Shown: positions 39,297 to 49,642, numbered from the stretch's first letter. The stretch is DNA of 64,000 nt from an uncultured Bacilli bacterium (GCA_947631155.1 CANRKG010000006.1:1-64000); one strand, 5' to 3'. Notes: generated by a model not told the origin, from the letters alone. A program made the numbers and translations.

Positions 39297-41093
39297 CTAT
39301 TTCTCATTTGTAGAAAGGATTGATAAGAAAGCCTCTTGAGGCACTTCTACACTACCTATTTGTTTCATTCTTTTTTTACCAGCTTTTTGTTTTTCTAATA
39401 ATTTTTTCTTACGAGTAACATCTCCACCATAACATTTAGCTAAAACATTTTTACGCATCGCTTTTATATCACATCTAGCAATAACATGCGTTCCGATTGC
39501 AGCTTGAATAGGTACTTCAAACATTTGTCTTGGAATAATCTCTTTTAACTTTTCTACTACTATTTTACCCCTTTGATAGGCAAAATCTTTATGAACAATT
39601 ACTGATAAAGCATCAACAATTTCTCCGTTTAATAAAATATCCATTTTAACTAAATTACTTTCTTTATAGCCAATTAATTCATAGTCAAAAGAAGCATATC
39701 CTTTTGTATACGACTTTAACTTATCAAAAAAATCATATACAATTTCTGATAAAGGTAATTCATAATAAATAGTTACTCTTGATTCATCTAAGTAATCCAT
39801 GTTAATAAATGTTCCTCTTTTATCCTGACATAACTCCATAATTGAACCGATATACTCTTTGGGTGAAAATATACTTGTTTTTACATACGGCTCATAAGTT
39901 TTAGCAATAACACTACGATCAGGCATTTTTGTTGGAGCATCTACTATTATTTTACTTTTATCAGTTAATAATACTTCATAAATAACTGATGGTGAAGTCG
40001 CAATTAAATCAATATTAAATTCTCGTTCAATTCTTTCTTCTATAATTTCCATATGTAAAAGTCCTAAAAATCCGCAACGAAAACCAAAACCAAGAGCTTT
40101 AGATGTTTCTGGTTCAAAGACTAATGATGCATCATTTAATTTTAATTTTTCTAAAGCTTCTCTTAAATCTTCAAATTTATTAGACTCAATTGGATAAAAT
40201 CCACAATAGACCATAGGTTTCATTTCTTTATAACCTGGTAAAGCTAAAGATGCAGGCTTATCTTTTAAAGTAATTGTATCCCCTACTTTAACATGATCTA
40301 TACTTTTTATGGAAGCCGCTAAATAACCTACCTCGCCTGCTTTTAAAGATTTCACAGCTACTTCTTTGGGCGTATCAATACTAAGACCTATTACTTCATA
40401 AGTAGCTTTGGTCTCCATCATCATAATAGTATCTCCAACTTTAATAGTACCATCAACTACTCTCAAACTTGTAATAACTCCCTTATATGGATCAAAGATA
40501 CTATCAAAAATTAAGGCCTTTAAAGGAGCATTTTCATCCCCTTTAGGAGCTGGAATATATTTAATAATAGCTTCTAACAGCTGCTCTACGCCTACACCAG
40601 TTTTGGCACTAGTTAAAACTATTTCTTCGCGAGAAAAACCAATATTTTCTAACTCTTTAATAACTTTTTCCAAATCCGCATTTGGTAAATCAATTTTATT
40701 AATCACAGGAATAACAGTTAAATTATTGTCTAAAGCTAAATAAAGATTAGCTAAAGTCTGTGCTTCTATTCCTTGAGATGCATCAACCACTAAAATAGCA
40801 CCTTCACAAGCTGCTAAACTACGTGAAACTTCATATGAAAAATCAACATGACCTGGTGTATCTATTAAATGAAGATAATACTCTTCATTATTATATTTAT
40901 ACTTTATTTGAACTGCATTCAGTTTTATCGTAATACCACGTTCACGTTCTATATCCATATCATCTAGCATTTGCTCTTTTAATTCTCTTTCAGAAATAGC
41001 CCCTGTTTTTTCTAAGATGCGATCAGCTAAAGTGCTTTTACCGTGATCAATATGAGCAATAATACAAAAATTTCTAATATTTTCTTTTTTCAT
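39297..41093 (-). CDS. lepA: Elongation factor 4 (LepA)
   Basis: [56 protein letters not shown]. Confidence 0.98.
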   Translation of the reverse strand: MKKENIRNFCIIAHIDHGKSTLADRILEKTGAISERELKEQMLDDMDIERERGITIKLNAVQIKYKYNNEEYYLHLIDTPGHVDFSYEVSRSLAACEGAILVVDASQGIEAQTLANLYLALDNNLTVIPVINKIDLPNADLEKVIKELENIGFSREEIVLTSAKTGVGVEQLLEAIIKYIPAPKGDENAPLKALIFDSIFDPYKGVITSLRVVDGTIKVGDTIMMMETKATYEVIGLSIDTPKEVAVKSLKAGEVGYLAASIKSIDHVKVGDTITLKDKPASLALPGYKEMKPMVYCGFYPIESNKFEDLREALEKLKLNDASLVFEPETSKALGFGFRCGFLGLLHMEIIEERIEREFNIDLIATSPSVIYEVLLTDKSKIIVDAPTKMPDRSVIAKTYEPYVKTSIFSPKEYIGSIMELCQDKRGTFINMDYLDESRVTIYYELPLSEIVYDFFDKLKSYTKGYASFDYELIGYKESNLVKMDILLNGEIVDALSVIVHKDFAYQRGKIVVEKLKEIIPRQMFEVPIQAAIGTHVIARCDIKAMRKNVLAKCYGGDVTRKKKLLEKQKAGKKRMKQIGSVEVPQEAFLSILSTNEK

Positions 41094-41123
41094 AAGCTAG
41101 CTCCTAATCTATATTTTATTATA

Positions 41124-41153
41124 ACAAAAGACTTGAATTTCTCCAAGTCTTCT
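41124..41153 (-). terminator. Rho-independent terminator after lipoprotein gene
   Basis: AAGACTTG / CAAGTCTT arms, minus-strand T-rich 3' side. Confidence 0.65.
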
Positions 41154-41154
41154 T

Positions 41155-42027
41155 CTATTTTAATACTTTTCTTTTTTTGTCATATTGCCTTTTTATATAT
41201 GATGAATTTCCACGTTCTTTGATAGTACTATCGCTATATGAATATTCAGCAAACATAAGTTCTTTTATATATTCGCTAGCTGTATATAGTGAGTCATTTC
41301 TATCTTCATCATAATTAGCTGTGACGGTTTTTTTATCATTTAGTTTACTTTTATAAACTGCATAATATATCGTCTGGGTCAATTTTGATATTTCTTCATC
41401 AGTCGTAATATAAAAATAATATTCCTGTCCTGTTTGTGGTTTTATATATTCAACTGAAATACGAGGATAATCTTCAGGATTTATTAAAATATCAAAATTT
41501 TTATACTCACTAGCATCTAAACTTAAGGCATCAGTTAATTTAGCTTGAACTACTAAAGTACCCATTTTAGTAGCAGTTTGATAACCATATTTATTTAACC
41601 AATTATTAATTCTATTTTCACTTTCATTTAGTTGTTTGCATATTTTATTATATTCTGGTGAACTAGAAGTTAAGGATTGTAACATTACTATATCATTTTC
41701 TATATTTTTAAAATCTTGAATAGAAATATCATCTATAACTTTACTATCATTTAATACTTGGTGTTTATTATAATCAAGTGAATGCAATTTTTCTGAAAGG
41801 GATAAACACTTTTCTAATAAACCAAATTTATCTAAAACATCACTATTACTAGAATCTTCTAAAACTTCATCAACATTAGTTTTTTCTTCTACTTCGTCTA
41901 ATATGTTAACAAATGGCATCATATTATCAAATTTTTTTATACACCCTGTTAAACTAGCTGTAGATAAACTTAATCCACCTACAAACATTATTCTTTTTAA
42001 ATTTTTAGAAATATTTATTTTTTTCAT
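41155..42027 (-). CDS. Lipoprotein of unknown function
   Basis: N-terminal signal with lipobox SLTGC; 290 aa. Confidence 0.8.
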   Translation of the reverse strand: MKKINISKNLKRIMFVGGLSLSTASLTGCIKKFDNMMPFVNILDEVEEKTNVDEVLEDSSNSDVLDKFGLLEKCLSLSEKLHSLDYNKHQVLNDSKVIDDISIQDFKNIENDIVMLQSLTSSSPEYNKICKQLNESENRINNWLNKYGYQTATKMGTLVVQAKLTDALSLDASEYKNFDILINPEDYPRISVEYIKPQTGQEYYFYITTDEEISKLTQTIYYAVYKSKLNDKKTVTANYDEDRNDSLYTASEYIKELMFAEYSYSDSTIKERGNSSYIKRQYDKKRKVLK

Positions 42028-42060
42028 ATCAAATTACCTCTTTTGTTTAATATGTCGTGT

Positions 42061-42089
42061 ATTATATCATAAATTAACGTTTATGTCAA
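42061..42089 (-). promoter_or_regulatory. Consensus sigma-A promoter for lipoprotein gene
   Basis: Minus strand TTGACA - 17 nt - TATAAT. Confidence 0.85.
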
Positions 42090-42092
42090 TGT

Positions 42093-42125
42093 TTATCAAG
42101 GGAATGTGTGATTATCAAGGGGATG
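42093..42125 (-). repeat. Two 14-bp direct repeats upstream of -35
   Basis: CATCCCCTTGATAA and CATTCCCTTGATAA (minus strand), 19-bp period. Confidence 0.85.
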
Positions 42126-42130
42126 AATCT

Positions 42131-42451
42131 TTAATTACTTACTGCTTTACTAACTTCTTTAAAAACTAATTTCATAACTGAATCAAAGGCTTTACCAATT
42201 AAATTTGATATTACTACTCCTCCTTTTGATAACTGATTATTATAATCAGTTTTTTCTTTTAAATAATCACTAGCTTGAACTTTTTTTCCAGCTTTAACAT
42301 CAGCTTCAAATTGTTGTTTCGCTTTTTCTGTTAAAGTATTAGTTTTATGATTAGTATATTCATAATATCCTGTAGCTTGAGCAATATATAAAGCTGAATA
42401 AAAAATAATTAACGTTAAAGCAACAATTCTAAAAACATTTTTACCCTTCAT
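42131..42451 (-). CDS. Small membrane-anchored protein, positional equivalent of YqxA
   Basis: 106 aa with N-terminal TM, between spoIIP and lepA. Confidence 0.6.
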   Translation of the reverse strand: MKGKNVFRIVALTLIIFYSALYIAQATGYYEYTNHKTNTLTEKAKQQFEADVKAGKKVQASDYLKEKTDYNNQLSKGGVVISNLIGKAFDSVMKLVFKEVSKAVSN

Positions 42452-43376
42452 TACTACTAATCACCTCCATAAAACATTCACTGAAAGCTAAGGTTGTATT
42501 TAAAACCTCTGCGGTAGTGTTATCTACACCACCTATTTCTACTAAGATAGTATATTTAGAATTATCTTGGTTATATACCCCATTTACTCCTGCGCCTCCT
42601 TTTTTATATATACCTTTAGATAAATTAGGATATTTTTCATTTATCTTATTATTAATTTTTGTAATAAATTCCAAATTTTCTTCATATTTAGGATTTTCTA
42701 GACCTAATAAAAAAATTATTTTAGCATATTGCTTTTCCCCTATTTCCACAGTTGTTTTATCTTTAGTTAAAGAATCTCTATGAACATCAATAAAATATTT
42801 AATCGAAGGATTTTGTTTTTTAGTATCATCTAAATAAATTCTACTAGCATCATAACTTTTATAATACTTCCAATTATTATTATTTAATATTTCTTTAATA
42901 CTTCTTTCTTCTACTATAGTTTGAAAATTATTTTTATCAAAAACATCTTGCATAATATATGACGCCATCATAACAGTAGGGTTTACTTCTGCTTCTACAA
43001 ATGTAGATGGAGCATATTGTTCTTCTTGATGTGAATTATATATATAAATTAAATAGTTACCATTATTGTTGTTACTATTAATTTTATTAGTATTTTTAAT
43101 TTTTTTAGGTACTAAATTATAATAATTAGTTGATAATAAATCAACTGGTGAATATTCTTGTTTTAACTTATTAACTACAAACGAAAAAACACCATTATTA
43201 TGATTTAAATCCGTTAATAAAAATTTAACTAAGTTTTTATCATTAATTTTAATATCTGATTTTAATAAATATTTAAAAGTTGTAATAATACTAAAAATAA
43301 ATAATAATACAAAAAGAAGAAATTTATAATGAAATCTCTTTTTCTTTTTCTTTTTACTAATAAATCTTTTACTCAT
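42441..43376 (-). CDS. spoIIP: Stage II sporulation protein P
   Basis: IYIYNSHQEEQYAPS, VDVFDKNNFQTIVEER-like region, YFIDVHRDSL, IIFLLGLENP, ILVEIGGVDNT; next to gpr. Confidence 0.93.
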   Translation of the reverse strand: MSKRFISKKKKKKRFHYKFLLFVLLFIFSIITTFKYLLKSDIKINDKNLVKFLLTDLNHNNGVFSFVVNKLKQEYSPVDLLSTNYYNLVPKKIKNTNKINSNNNNGNYLIYIYNSHQEEQYAPSTFVEAEVNPTVMMASYIMQDVFDKNNFQTIVEERSIKEILNNNNWKYYKSYDASRIYLDDTKKQNPSIKYFIDVHRDSLTKDKTTVEIGEKQYAKIIFLLGLENPKYEENLEFITKINNKINEKYPNLSKGIYKKGGAGVNGVYNQDNSKYTILVEIGGVDNTTAEVLNTTLAFSECFMEVISSNEG

Positions 43377-43413
43377 AGTATCACCTATACTAATGATACT
43401 AGACAGCTATATT

Positions 43414-44454
43414 TTAATTTGTCGGATTATAGGAATCATGTAAAACTTTATTAATAGAATTTCCAATTAATAAAGATAATTTTTCCATAATAAAATCAAT
43501 TTCTTTAGGAGTAACCATTAAATTATAATTAATGGGTGATAAAACTTCATATATTAATTGTTTTAAATCATCTTCTTCTAAAGAGCCAACCATTCCTAAA
43601 ACTTTTTCTTTATTCTCTTTTGATAATTCTTTATCAGTATCTAAATAGTTTTGATGTAAATCATCAATAAATTTTAATTTTTTATTATTTATATTTTCTA
43701 GTTTATAACTGAATTTTTTCATCATATACTTAATTGTATCACTCACAATAGTAACTGCATCTACTATTGTTGGTACACCAATAACAATCACTGGAATATT
43801 AAATGTATCTTTAGAAATGCCTTGTCTATTATTACCTACACCACTTCCTGGCATTATTCCAGCATCTGTTATTTGGATAGTTTTATTTACACGTTCAATA
43901 GAAGATGACGCTAAAGCATCAATCAAAATTAGAAAGTCTGGTTGAACTACTTTAACCACTCCTTCAATAAGTTTTTTAGTCTCTATACCAGTTACTCCTG
44001 TTACACCAGGAACAAAAGAAGCAGTATTACGATAACCTTTTTCTACTTCTCCAAAATCAAATAAGTATCTTGTCACTAAAACATTATCTACTACATGTGG
44101 TCCTAAACTATCAGGTGTTGATTTATCATTACCAAGCCCAATTATTAAACATGTTGCTTCTTTATCTATTTTCATAGCTTCTATTAATTCTTTTAATTGA
44201 CTAATTAATACTTTTTCTACTTTTTTATAGTTATTTTTGTCAGTTACATCTTTAAAAGAAATTGTTTTATAAATACCTGCTTTTTTCCCACAATGTTTTT
44301 CTCCTAAATCATTAATAATAACCTCTTCAACTGTAATATCATCGATATGCTCTATTTTACTTTCAACCCCAATATTTTCTTTAGAAGTGTCAATCATATC
44401 CACAATAATATCTGTTCTAATTGAGGTGTTTTTTAGATCTATTTCATGATTCAT
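43414..44454 (-). CDS. gpr: Germination protease GPR
   Basis: EIDLKNTSIRTDIIVDM, IGLGNDKSTPDSLGPHVVDNVLVTRYLF, PGVTGVTGIET; start trimmed to Met after TAGGTGAT RBS. Confidence 0.96.
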   Translation of the reverse strand: MNHEIDLKNTSIRTDIIVDMIDTSKENIGVESKIEHIDDITVEEVIINDLGEKHCGKKAGIYKTISFKDVTDKNNYKKVEKVLISQLKELIEAMKIDKEATCLIIGLGNDKSTPDSLGPHVVDNVLVTRYLFDFGEVEKGYRNTASFVPGVTGVTGIETKKLIEGVVKVVQPDFLILIDALASSSIERVNKTIQITDAGIMPGSGVGNNRQGISKDTFNIPVIVIGVPTIVDAVTIVSDTIKYMMKKFSYKLENINNKKLKFIDDLHQNYLDTDKELSKENKEKVLGMVGSLEEDDLKQLIYEVLSPINYNLMVTPKEIDFIMEKLSLLIGNSINKVLHDSYNPTN

Positions 44455-44556
44455 ATATATCACCTAGTTATAATATTGACAAAAATTTAATTTTTATTTG
44501 CTTTTTTGGAAGTTTTTTGATAGAATTAATGTGTTTACAAAAGTGAGGTGAAAAAG

Positions 44557-44820
44557 ATGCCAAATATTAAAAGTGCTAAAAAACGTGTTCGCTCTAATGC
44601 TACAAAAGAAAAAATAAATAATGATATAACTGCTAGCATGAGAACTGCTATTAAAAAATTTGAAAAAGATGTTAAAGCTGGTAATGTAGAAGATGCTAGT
44701 AGAAGTTTAAATACTGCTATTCAAAGAATTGATAAAGCTAAAAAGAGTGGATTAATTCATCAAAATAAAGCCAGTCGTTTAAAATCAAGATTAACGAAAG
44801 AAAAAAATGGAATGAAGTAA
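44557..44820 (+). CDS. rpsT: 30S ribosomal protein S20
   Basis: MPNIKSAKKRVRSNATKEKINN; start trimmed to ATG after GAGGTG RBS. Confidence 0.96.
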   Translation: MPNIKSAKKRVRSNATKEKINNDITASMRTAIKKFEKDVKAGNVEDASRSLNTAIQRIDKAKKSGLIHQNKASRLKSRLTKEKNGMK

Positions 44821-44839
44821 TGGAAGTTACTTCTTTTTT
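44814..44839 (+). terminator. rpsT terminator
   Basis: GAAGTAA-TGGAAG-TTACTTC followed by T-run. Confidence 0.75.
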
Positions 44840-44868
44840 ATGTTATAATTACAATAGGTGAATCAGAC

Positions 44869-45777
44869 ATGAAAAAATTATTAATAACGGGATTATTATT
44901 AATATTATTTGGAATTACTTTATCTTATAAAGAACAAATTTTACAGTTTTACTATGATTACTTTGTCAAAACTACTAAGACTGTAACTTTAAATGATAAA
45001 AATAAATATTATAGAGATTATGATTTTTTATATGTTCAAAATACAGATAATTTTAAACCAAAAAATAAACAAGAACTATTAAATATATTCTATACGGTTT
45101 TAAATGCAGGGAAAAATAAATTTACTTTTTATTGTCCAGAAGAATATAGTAGTTGCTTAGATGATGTTAAGTCTCTAGCTAAAGATCAAATTACACTTTC
45201 TAATATTAATAATTATGTTCATCCCTATAATAGTTTTAAAAATCTTTCAACGCAAACTGATAGTTTAGGTACTGTTACTATTAATATTACAAAAGCTTAT
45301 TCTGATACAGATATTAACTTAATAGAAGAAACTATTAAAAATATTGAACAAGAAGTTATTAATCCTAATTTATCAACTGAAGATCAAATAAAAAGAATCC
45401 ACGATTATATTATAGATAATTCTAAATACGATTCTAATAGAACTGATAATAATATTATTGAATATAAGTCAGATATTGCTTACGGACCTTTAATAGAAGG
45501 ATATGGTATCTGTGGGGGATATTCTGATGCTATGGCTATATTTTTAAACAATTTAGGTATTAAAAACTACAAAGTATCTAGTGAAGCTCATGTTTGGAAT
45601 GCTGTTAACTTATATGATAACTGGTATCATCTAGATCTTACTTGGGATGATCCTGTTACTGATACTGGACAAGATTTGTTAGAAGATAATTTTTTCTTAA
45701 TTCCAACCCAGAAATTACAGCAATTAGAACCAACTCAACATAGTTTTGATTTAAACGTATATAAAGAATTTGCTTAA
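44869..45777 (+). CDS. Transglutaminase-like domain protein, membrane-anchored
   Basis: GYGICGGYSDAMAIFLNNLGI, SEAHVWNAVNLYDNWYHLDLTWDDP (Cys-His-Asp). Confidence 0.9.
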   Translation: MKKLLITGLLLILFGITLSYKEQILQFYYDYFVKTTKTVTLNDKNKYYRDYDFLYVQNTDNFKPKNKQELLNIFYTVLNAGKNKFTFYCPEEYSSCLDDVKSLAKDQITLSNINNYVHPYNSFKNLSTQTDSLGTVTINITKAYSDTDINLIEETIKNIEQEVINPNLSTEDQIKRIHDYIIDNSKYDSNRTDNNIIEYKSDIAYGPLIEGYGICGGYSDAMAIFLNNLGIKNYKVSSEAHVWNAVNLYDNWYHLDLTWDDPVTDTGQDLLEDNFFLIPTQKLQQLEPTQHSFDLNVYKEFA

Positions 45778-45782
45778 AAATT

Positions 45783-45805
45783 AAAAAACTGCTACTTAGT
45801 AGCAG
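45783..45805 (-). terminator. Rho-independent terminator
   Basis: CTGCTAC-TTA-GTAGCAG with minus-strand T-run. Confidence 0.75.
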
Positions 45806-45823
45806 CTAAAACATTTACATGTT

Positions 45824-45991
45824 TTATTCCATATTTTCTAATTTGTTTAACATTTTATCTGCTGCATTTTTTGCAGCATTTTTTACATCTTCTAAAGCAT
45901 TTGGATTCTTCTTTTTATACATCATCCAAGAAGCAAATCCAGTACCAATAATAGCTGTCATAGCTAGTGCTTTTTTTGTATTTTTATTCAT
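45824..45991 (-). CDS. 55-aa single-TM small protein (YtxH-like), absent from ORF track
   Basis: Minus-strand MNKNTKKALAMTAIIGTGFASWMMYKKKNPNALEDVKNAAKNAADKMLNKLENME with AGAGGTGAT RBS and a terminator downstream. Confidence 0.75.
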   Translation of the reverse strand: MNKNTKKALAMTAIIGTGFASWMMYKKKNPNALEDVKNAAKNAADKMLNKLENME

Positions 45992-46052
45992 TTTTTTATC
46001 ACCTCTTTAGAAAATATGTGGTACTATGTACCATTATTATTATGAGGTTGTT

Positions 46053-48248
46053 TTACTTGTTTATACCATTTTTTAAAAAGTCTTGAATAGTAGTATTTCT
46101 AATATCAACACTAATATTATCAATTGCAAGTTGCATAGCATCATATTCACCAATTAAATATAATTTCTTTTTACATCTAGTTACAGCTGTATAAATTAAT
46201 CTTCGATAAAGCATTCTATTAAATCTCTTTTCAATAGGAATTATAACTATATCAAATTCACTACCTTGTGATTTATGAATACTAATTGCATAAGCTAGTT
46301 TAAAATTAGTAAAATTACTAGGTGTATATTTAACTAAATTCCCATCAAAATCAATATATATTTCTTTCTTAGAACCAGTAATAATTTTTTGAATAATTCC
46401 AATATCACCATTATAAATATTATCATCAGGTTGATTAGTTAATTGAATAACTTTATCATCTTCGCGATAAATAAAGTCACCTATTTTTAGACTTTTCTTT
46501 TCAGTAGCGTCTGGATTAAAAATACTTTGTAGTTTTTGATTAATATTATCAATTCCATTAATTGTTTTATACATAGGTGCTAAGATTTGAAAATCTCGAT
46601 AGTTTACATCTTTATATGTCATCGCTATCTCACATATATTTTCTAAAATCATATTACTTTTACATTCGATGAAAGTTAAATCTTCACAAACATTACAAAT
46701 ATCTTTTAAGAATACACCTTCTCTAATATTATAAGCTAATTCTATGATATTAGAGCCTTCTTTCTGGCGATATAATTTATTTAGATAATCAACTTTTAAT
46801 GTCTTACTAGTAATTATATCGTATAAAACTTGTCCTGGTCCAACGCTTGGTAATTGGTCATAGTCTCCTATTAATATAATTTTTGTATTAACACTAATTC
46901 CTTTTAATAAATTACTAAATAAATAAGTATCAATCATACTTGATTCATCTACAATAACTAATTTAACTGTACTTTTATTATACTCATTAATTAAAAAAGT
47001 ATCATTTTCTTTATTCCATTTTAAAAATCGATGAATAGTTGAAGCTTTGAACAAAGTTGCTTCACTCATCCTTTTAGCGGCTCTTCCAGTTGGAGCTAAA
47101 AGAGCAACGTCTTCTTCAATTTGACTTTTTTTTGATTTATTAACCATTTTATATAGTTCGATAATAGCTTTTAAAATAGTTGTCTTCCCTGTTCCTGGAC
47201 CTCCTGTAATAACTAAAAAGTTTTTAATAAAAGAATCTTTAATTGCCTCTTTTTGACTATCATTATAACTAATATTAAAATTTGACTCTATCTGTTTAAT
47301 TATCTCATTAAGTTTATCATTTTTATTATCTTCTTGATGACTTAACAAATTAAATCTAGATACAATTAATTTTTCAGCATCAAACATTTCTCTAATATAA
47401 TAATTACCTGAATATTCAATAATTTTTAAATTTTTTTCTAAGCTATTTAATCTTTCTAAAAACTTTGTATCAGAAATATTAACTCCTAAAACTCTATAAA
47501 TATATCTATAAATATCTTCATATTTAAAATAACAGTGTCCATAAGTATTAGATAATTCTTTCATAATATAAATAATACTAGCATCGATTCTAATATCTGC
47601 ATCTTTGGAAATATTTAACTTTTGAGCAATATAATCAATTTTTTTAAAACTCATATTTTGAATATCATCAATTAGAGTATAAATATTATCTTCGATTTTA
47701 GAAATAGTTTCTTTATGATATTTATTATAAATCTTCACACTATCTTTGGTACTAAAACCAATTTTATTAAGATATAAAATCGTCTCATAACTAGATTCAT
47801 ATTCTAATAATCCATTATGTAAAACATCAACATCTTTTTTAGTAATTGAAGGTATTAATAATAAATTAGAAGGTTGCTCCAAAATAATTTGTAAAGTGTC
47901 TTTTCCTAATACTTTAGCTATTTTTTTGGCCTTTTTTTCTCCAATACCTTTAAAAATACCTGATGATAAAAAATCAATAATAGCATCTTTTTCGACTGGT
48001 TTACTAATTTCATATTTTTCGACTTGAAATTGATTACCATATTTAGAATGCGTAACTACTGTTCCATAAAATATATAAGTTTCTATTTCATTTAATTCAT
48101 GAAAATATCCTGTACAAGTTATAGTTCTACCAATATAATCTACTAATTCAGCTATATCTGTTTCTAAAACTTTGAAAATACCGACTGTGTAGCCGTCTTC
48201 ACTTGTAAAAATATTTTTTCGATATTTTCCTTTTATATAGTTTTCCAT
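46053..48248 (-). CDS. recD2: RecD2-like ATP-dependent DNA helicase
   Basis: GIFKGIGEKKAKKI HhH, ITGGPGTGKTTILKAI, APTGRAAKRMSEAT, VDESSMIDTYLF, AYAISIHKSQGSEFD. Confidence 0.95.
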   Translation of the reverse strand: MENYIKGKYRKNIFTSEDGYTVGIFKVLETDIAELVDYIGRTITCTGYFHELNEIETYIFYGTVVTHSKYGNQFQVEKYEISKPVEKDAIIDFLSSGIFKGIGEKKAKKIAKVLGKDTLQIILEQPSNLLLIPSITKKDVDVLHNGLLEYESSYETILYLNKIGFSTKDSVKIYNKYHKETISKIEDNIYTLIDDIQNMSFKKIDYIAQKLNISKDADIRIDASIIYIMKELSNTYGHCYFKYEDIYRYIYRVLGVNISDTKFLERLNSLEKNLKIIEYSGNYYIREMFDAEKLIVSRFNLLSHQEDNKNDKLNEIIKQIESNFNISYNDSQKEAIKDSFIKNFLVITGGPGTGKTTILKAIIELYKMVNKSKKSQIEEDVALLAPTGRAAKRMSEATLFKASTIHRFLKWNKENDTFLINEYNKSTVKLVIVDESSMIDTYLFSNLLKGISVNTKIILIGDYDQLPSVGPGQVLYDIITSKTLKVDYLNKLYRQKEGSNIIELAYNIREGVFLKDICNVCEDLTFIECKSNMILENICEIAMTYKDVNYRDFQILAPMYKTINGIDNINQKLQSIFNPDATEKKSLKIGDFIYREDDKVIQLTNQPDDNIYNGDIGIIQKIITGSKKEIYIDFDGNLVKYTPSNFTNFKLAYAISIHKSQGSEFDIVIIPIEKRFNRMLYRRLIYTAVTRCKKKLYLIGEYDAMQLAIDNISVDIRNTTIQDFLKNGINK

Positions 48249-48252
48249 ATAA

Positions 48253-49521
48253 TTACTCTCCTATACAATATGGATATGAAATCTGTGTTATTTTTACTTG
48301 ATAAAATTCATTATTTTTTAATTTCTTAAAGATTTTTACAGATAAAAAGTTACTTGTATGACCATAACTTATATCATCTTTTACTTTTTCAATTAATACT
48401 TCTACTTCCTTATCCTTAAATTTATTCATATACTCTATTTCTAATTCTTTAGATAATTGTAGTAGTTTTTTAGAACGGTCTTTTTTTACTATTGCATCTA
48501 CTTGTTGATCCAATGTTTCAGCTTTGGTTCCTTTTCTTAAAGAAAAAGGAAATACATGAATTTTAGAAAATTTCAAATCTTTACAAGTTTTAAGAGTCTG
48601 TTCAAACATAGCATCAGTTTCTTTAGGAAATCCAACAATAACATCTGTAGAAATAGAAATATTAGGTCTAATTTTACGGATTGCCACTATCTTCTTATAA
48701 AAATAATCTAAATCATATTTACGATTCATTAATTTTAATATTTCATCACTACCAGCTTGTAATGGAATATGTAAATGATCGACAATAACATTATTTTCTT
48801 TAATTACTTCTAAAACTTCATTGGTTAATTCAGTAATTTCAATAGAAGATATTCGAAGTCTTTTTAATTTTTGAATCTTGACAATTTCTTTTAAAAGTTT
48901 AGCAAAGTTAAAATCTAAATCTACTCCATAATTACCAGTATGAATTCCAGTCAAGACAATTTCTTGATAATTGTTATCTACTAATGAATTAATTTCTGAT
49001 AATACTGTTTGTGGATCTTTACTACGGCATTTTCCACGAACATAGGGAATAATACAATAACTACAAAAGTTTTCACAACCATCTTGTATTTTTACAAATG
49101 CTCTAGTTCTTCCTGGAAAATTTTTAATATACATATCCTCAAAATCAGTAATGGTATCTTGATACAAATTTCTAATTTGTTCTTTTTTTTCAAAATATTG
49201 TTTTAATAGTTCAACTATTTTTGATTTATCTTTATTGCCAATAACAATATCTAAGCCTTCTTCTTGATAATCTTTATTAGCTTCTATAAAACAGCCCATT
49301 GCTACTACACAAGCGTGAGGATTTTTTCTAATAGCATTTCTTATTATTTTCCTACTTTTTATATCAGAAGTATTTGTAACTGTACATGTATTAATAATAT
49401 AAATATCACAAATATCATGAAAGTCACTAATTACATAACCATTTTCTTTTAAAATATTAGCAACATATTCACTTTCATACATGTTAACTTTACACCCTAA
49501 GGTCATAATACCTACTTTCAT
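48253..49521 (-). CDS. mtaB: tRNA t6A37 methylthiotransferase MtaB
   Basis: TLGCKVNMYESE, INTCTVTNTSDIKSRK, KIQDGCENFCSYCIIPYVRGKCRS. Confidence 0.95.
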   Translation of the reverse strand: MKVGIMTLGCKVNMYESEYVANILKENGYVISDFHDICDIYIINTCTVTNTSDIKSRKIIRNAIRKNPHACVVAMGCFIEANKDYQEEGLDIVIGNKDKSKIVELLKQYFEKKEQIRNLYQDTITDFEDMYIKNFPGRTRAFVKIQDGCENFCSYCIIPYVRGKCRSKDPQTVLSEINSLVDNNYQEIVLTGIHTGNYGVDLDFNFAKLLKEIVKIQKLKRLRISSIEITELTNEVLEVIKENNVIVDHLHIPLQAGSDEILKLMNRKYDLDYFYKKIVAIRKIRPNISISTDVIVGFPKETDAMFEQTLKTCKDLKFSKIHVFPFSLRKGTKAETLDQQVDAIVKKDRSKKLLQLSKELEIEYMNKFKDKEVEVLIEKVKDDISYGHTSNFLSVKIFKKLKNNEFYQVKITQISYPYCIGE

Positions 49522-49642
49522 ACTTCTACCTCTTCTCTGCTTAGTAATTATATCACGAATATGATTATAAGTAAATTTTCAAAATATGTTTTAATTATAT
49601 ATAATTAACTTTCATTTTAAATCTTCTTGTTAAAAACAAAAA

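Noticed and set aside
40408-40743. 111-aa + strand ORF
   Set aside because: Antisense to lepA; no independent support
41903-42169. 88-aa + strand ORF
   Set aside because: Overlaps the lipoprotein 5' end, its promoter and the end of the yqxA-like gene on the opposite strand
45819-46010. 63-aa + strand ORF
   Set aside because: Antisense to the better supported 55-aa minus-strand gene (RBS plus terminator)
49009-49452. Two + strand ORFs opposite mtaB
   Set aside because: Low-complexity antisense translations of an AT-rich coding strand
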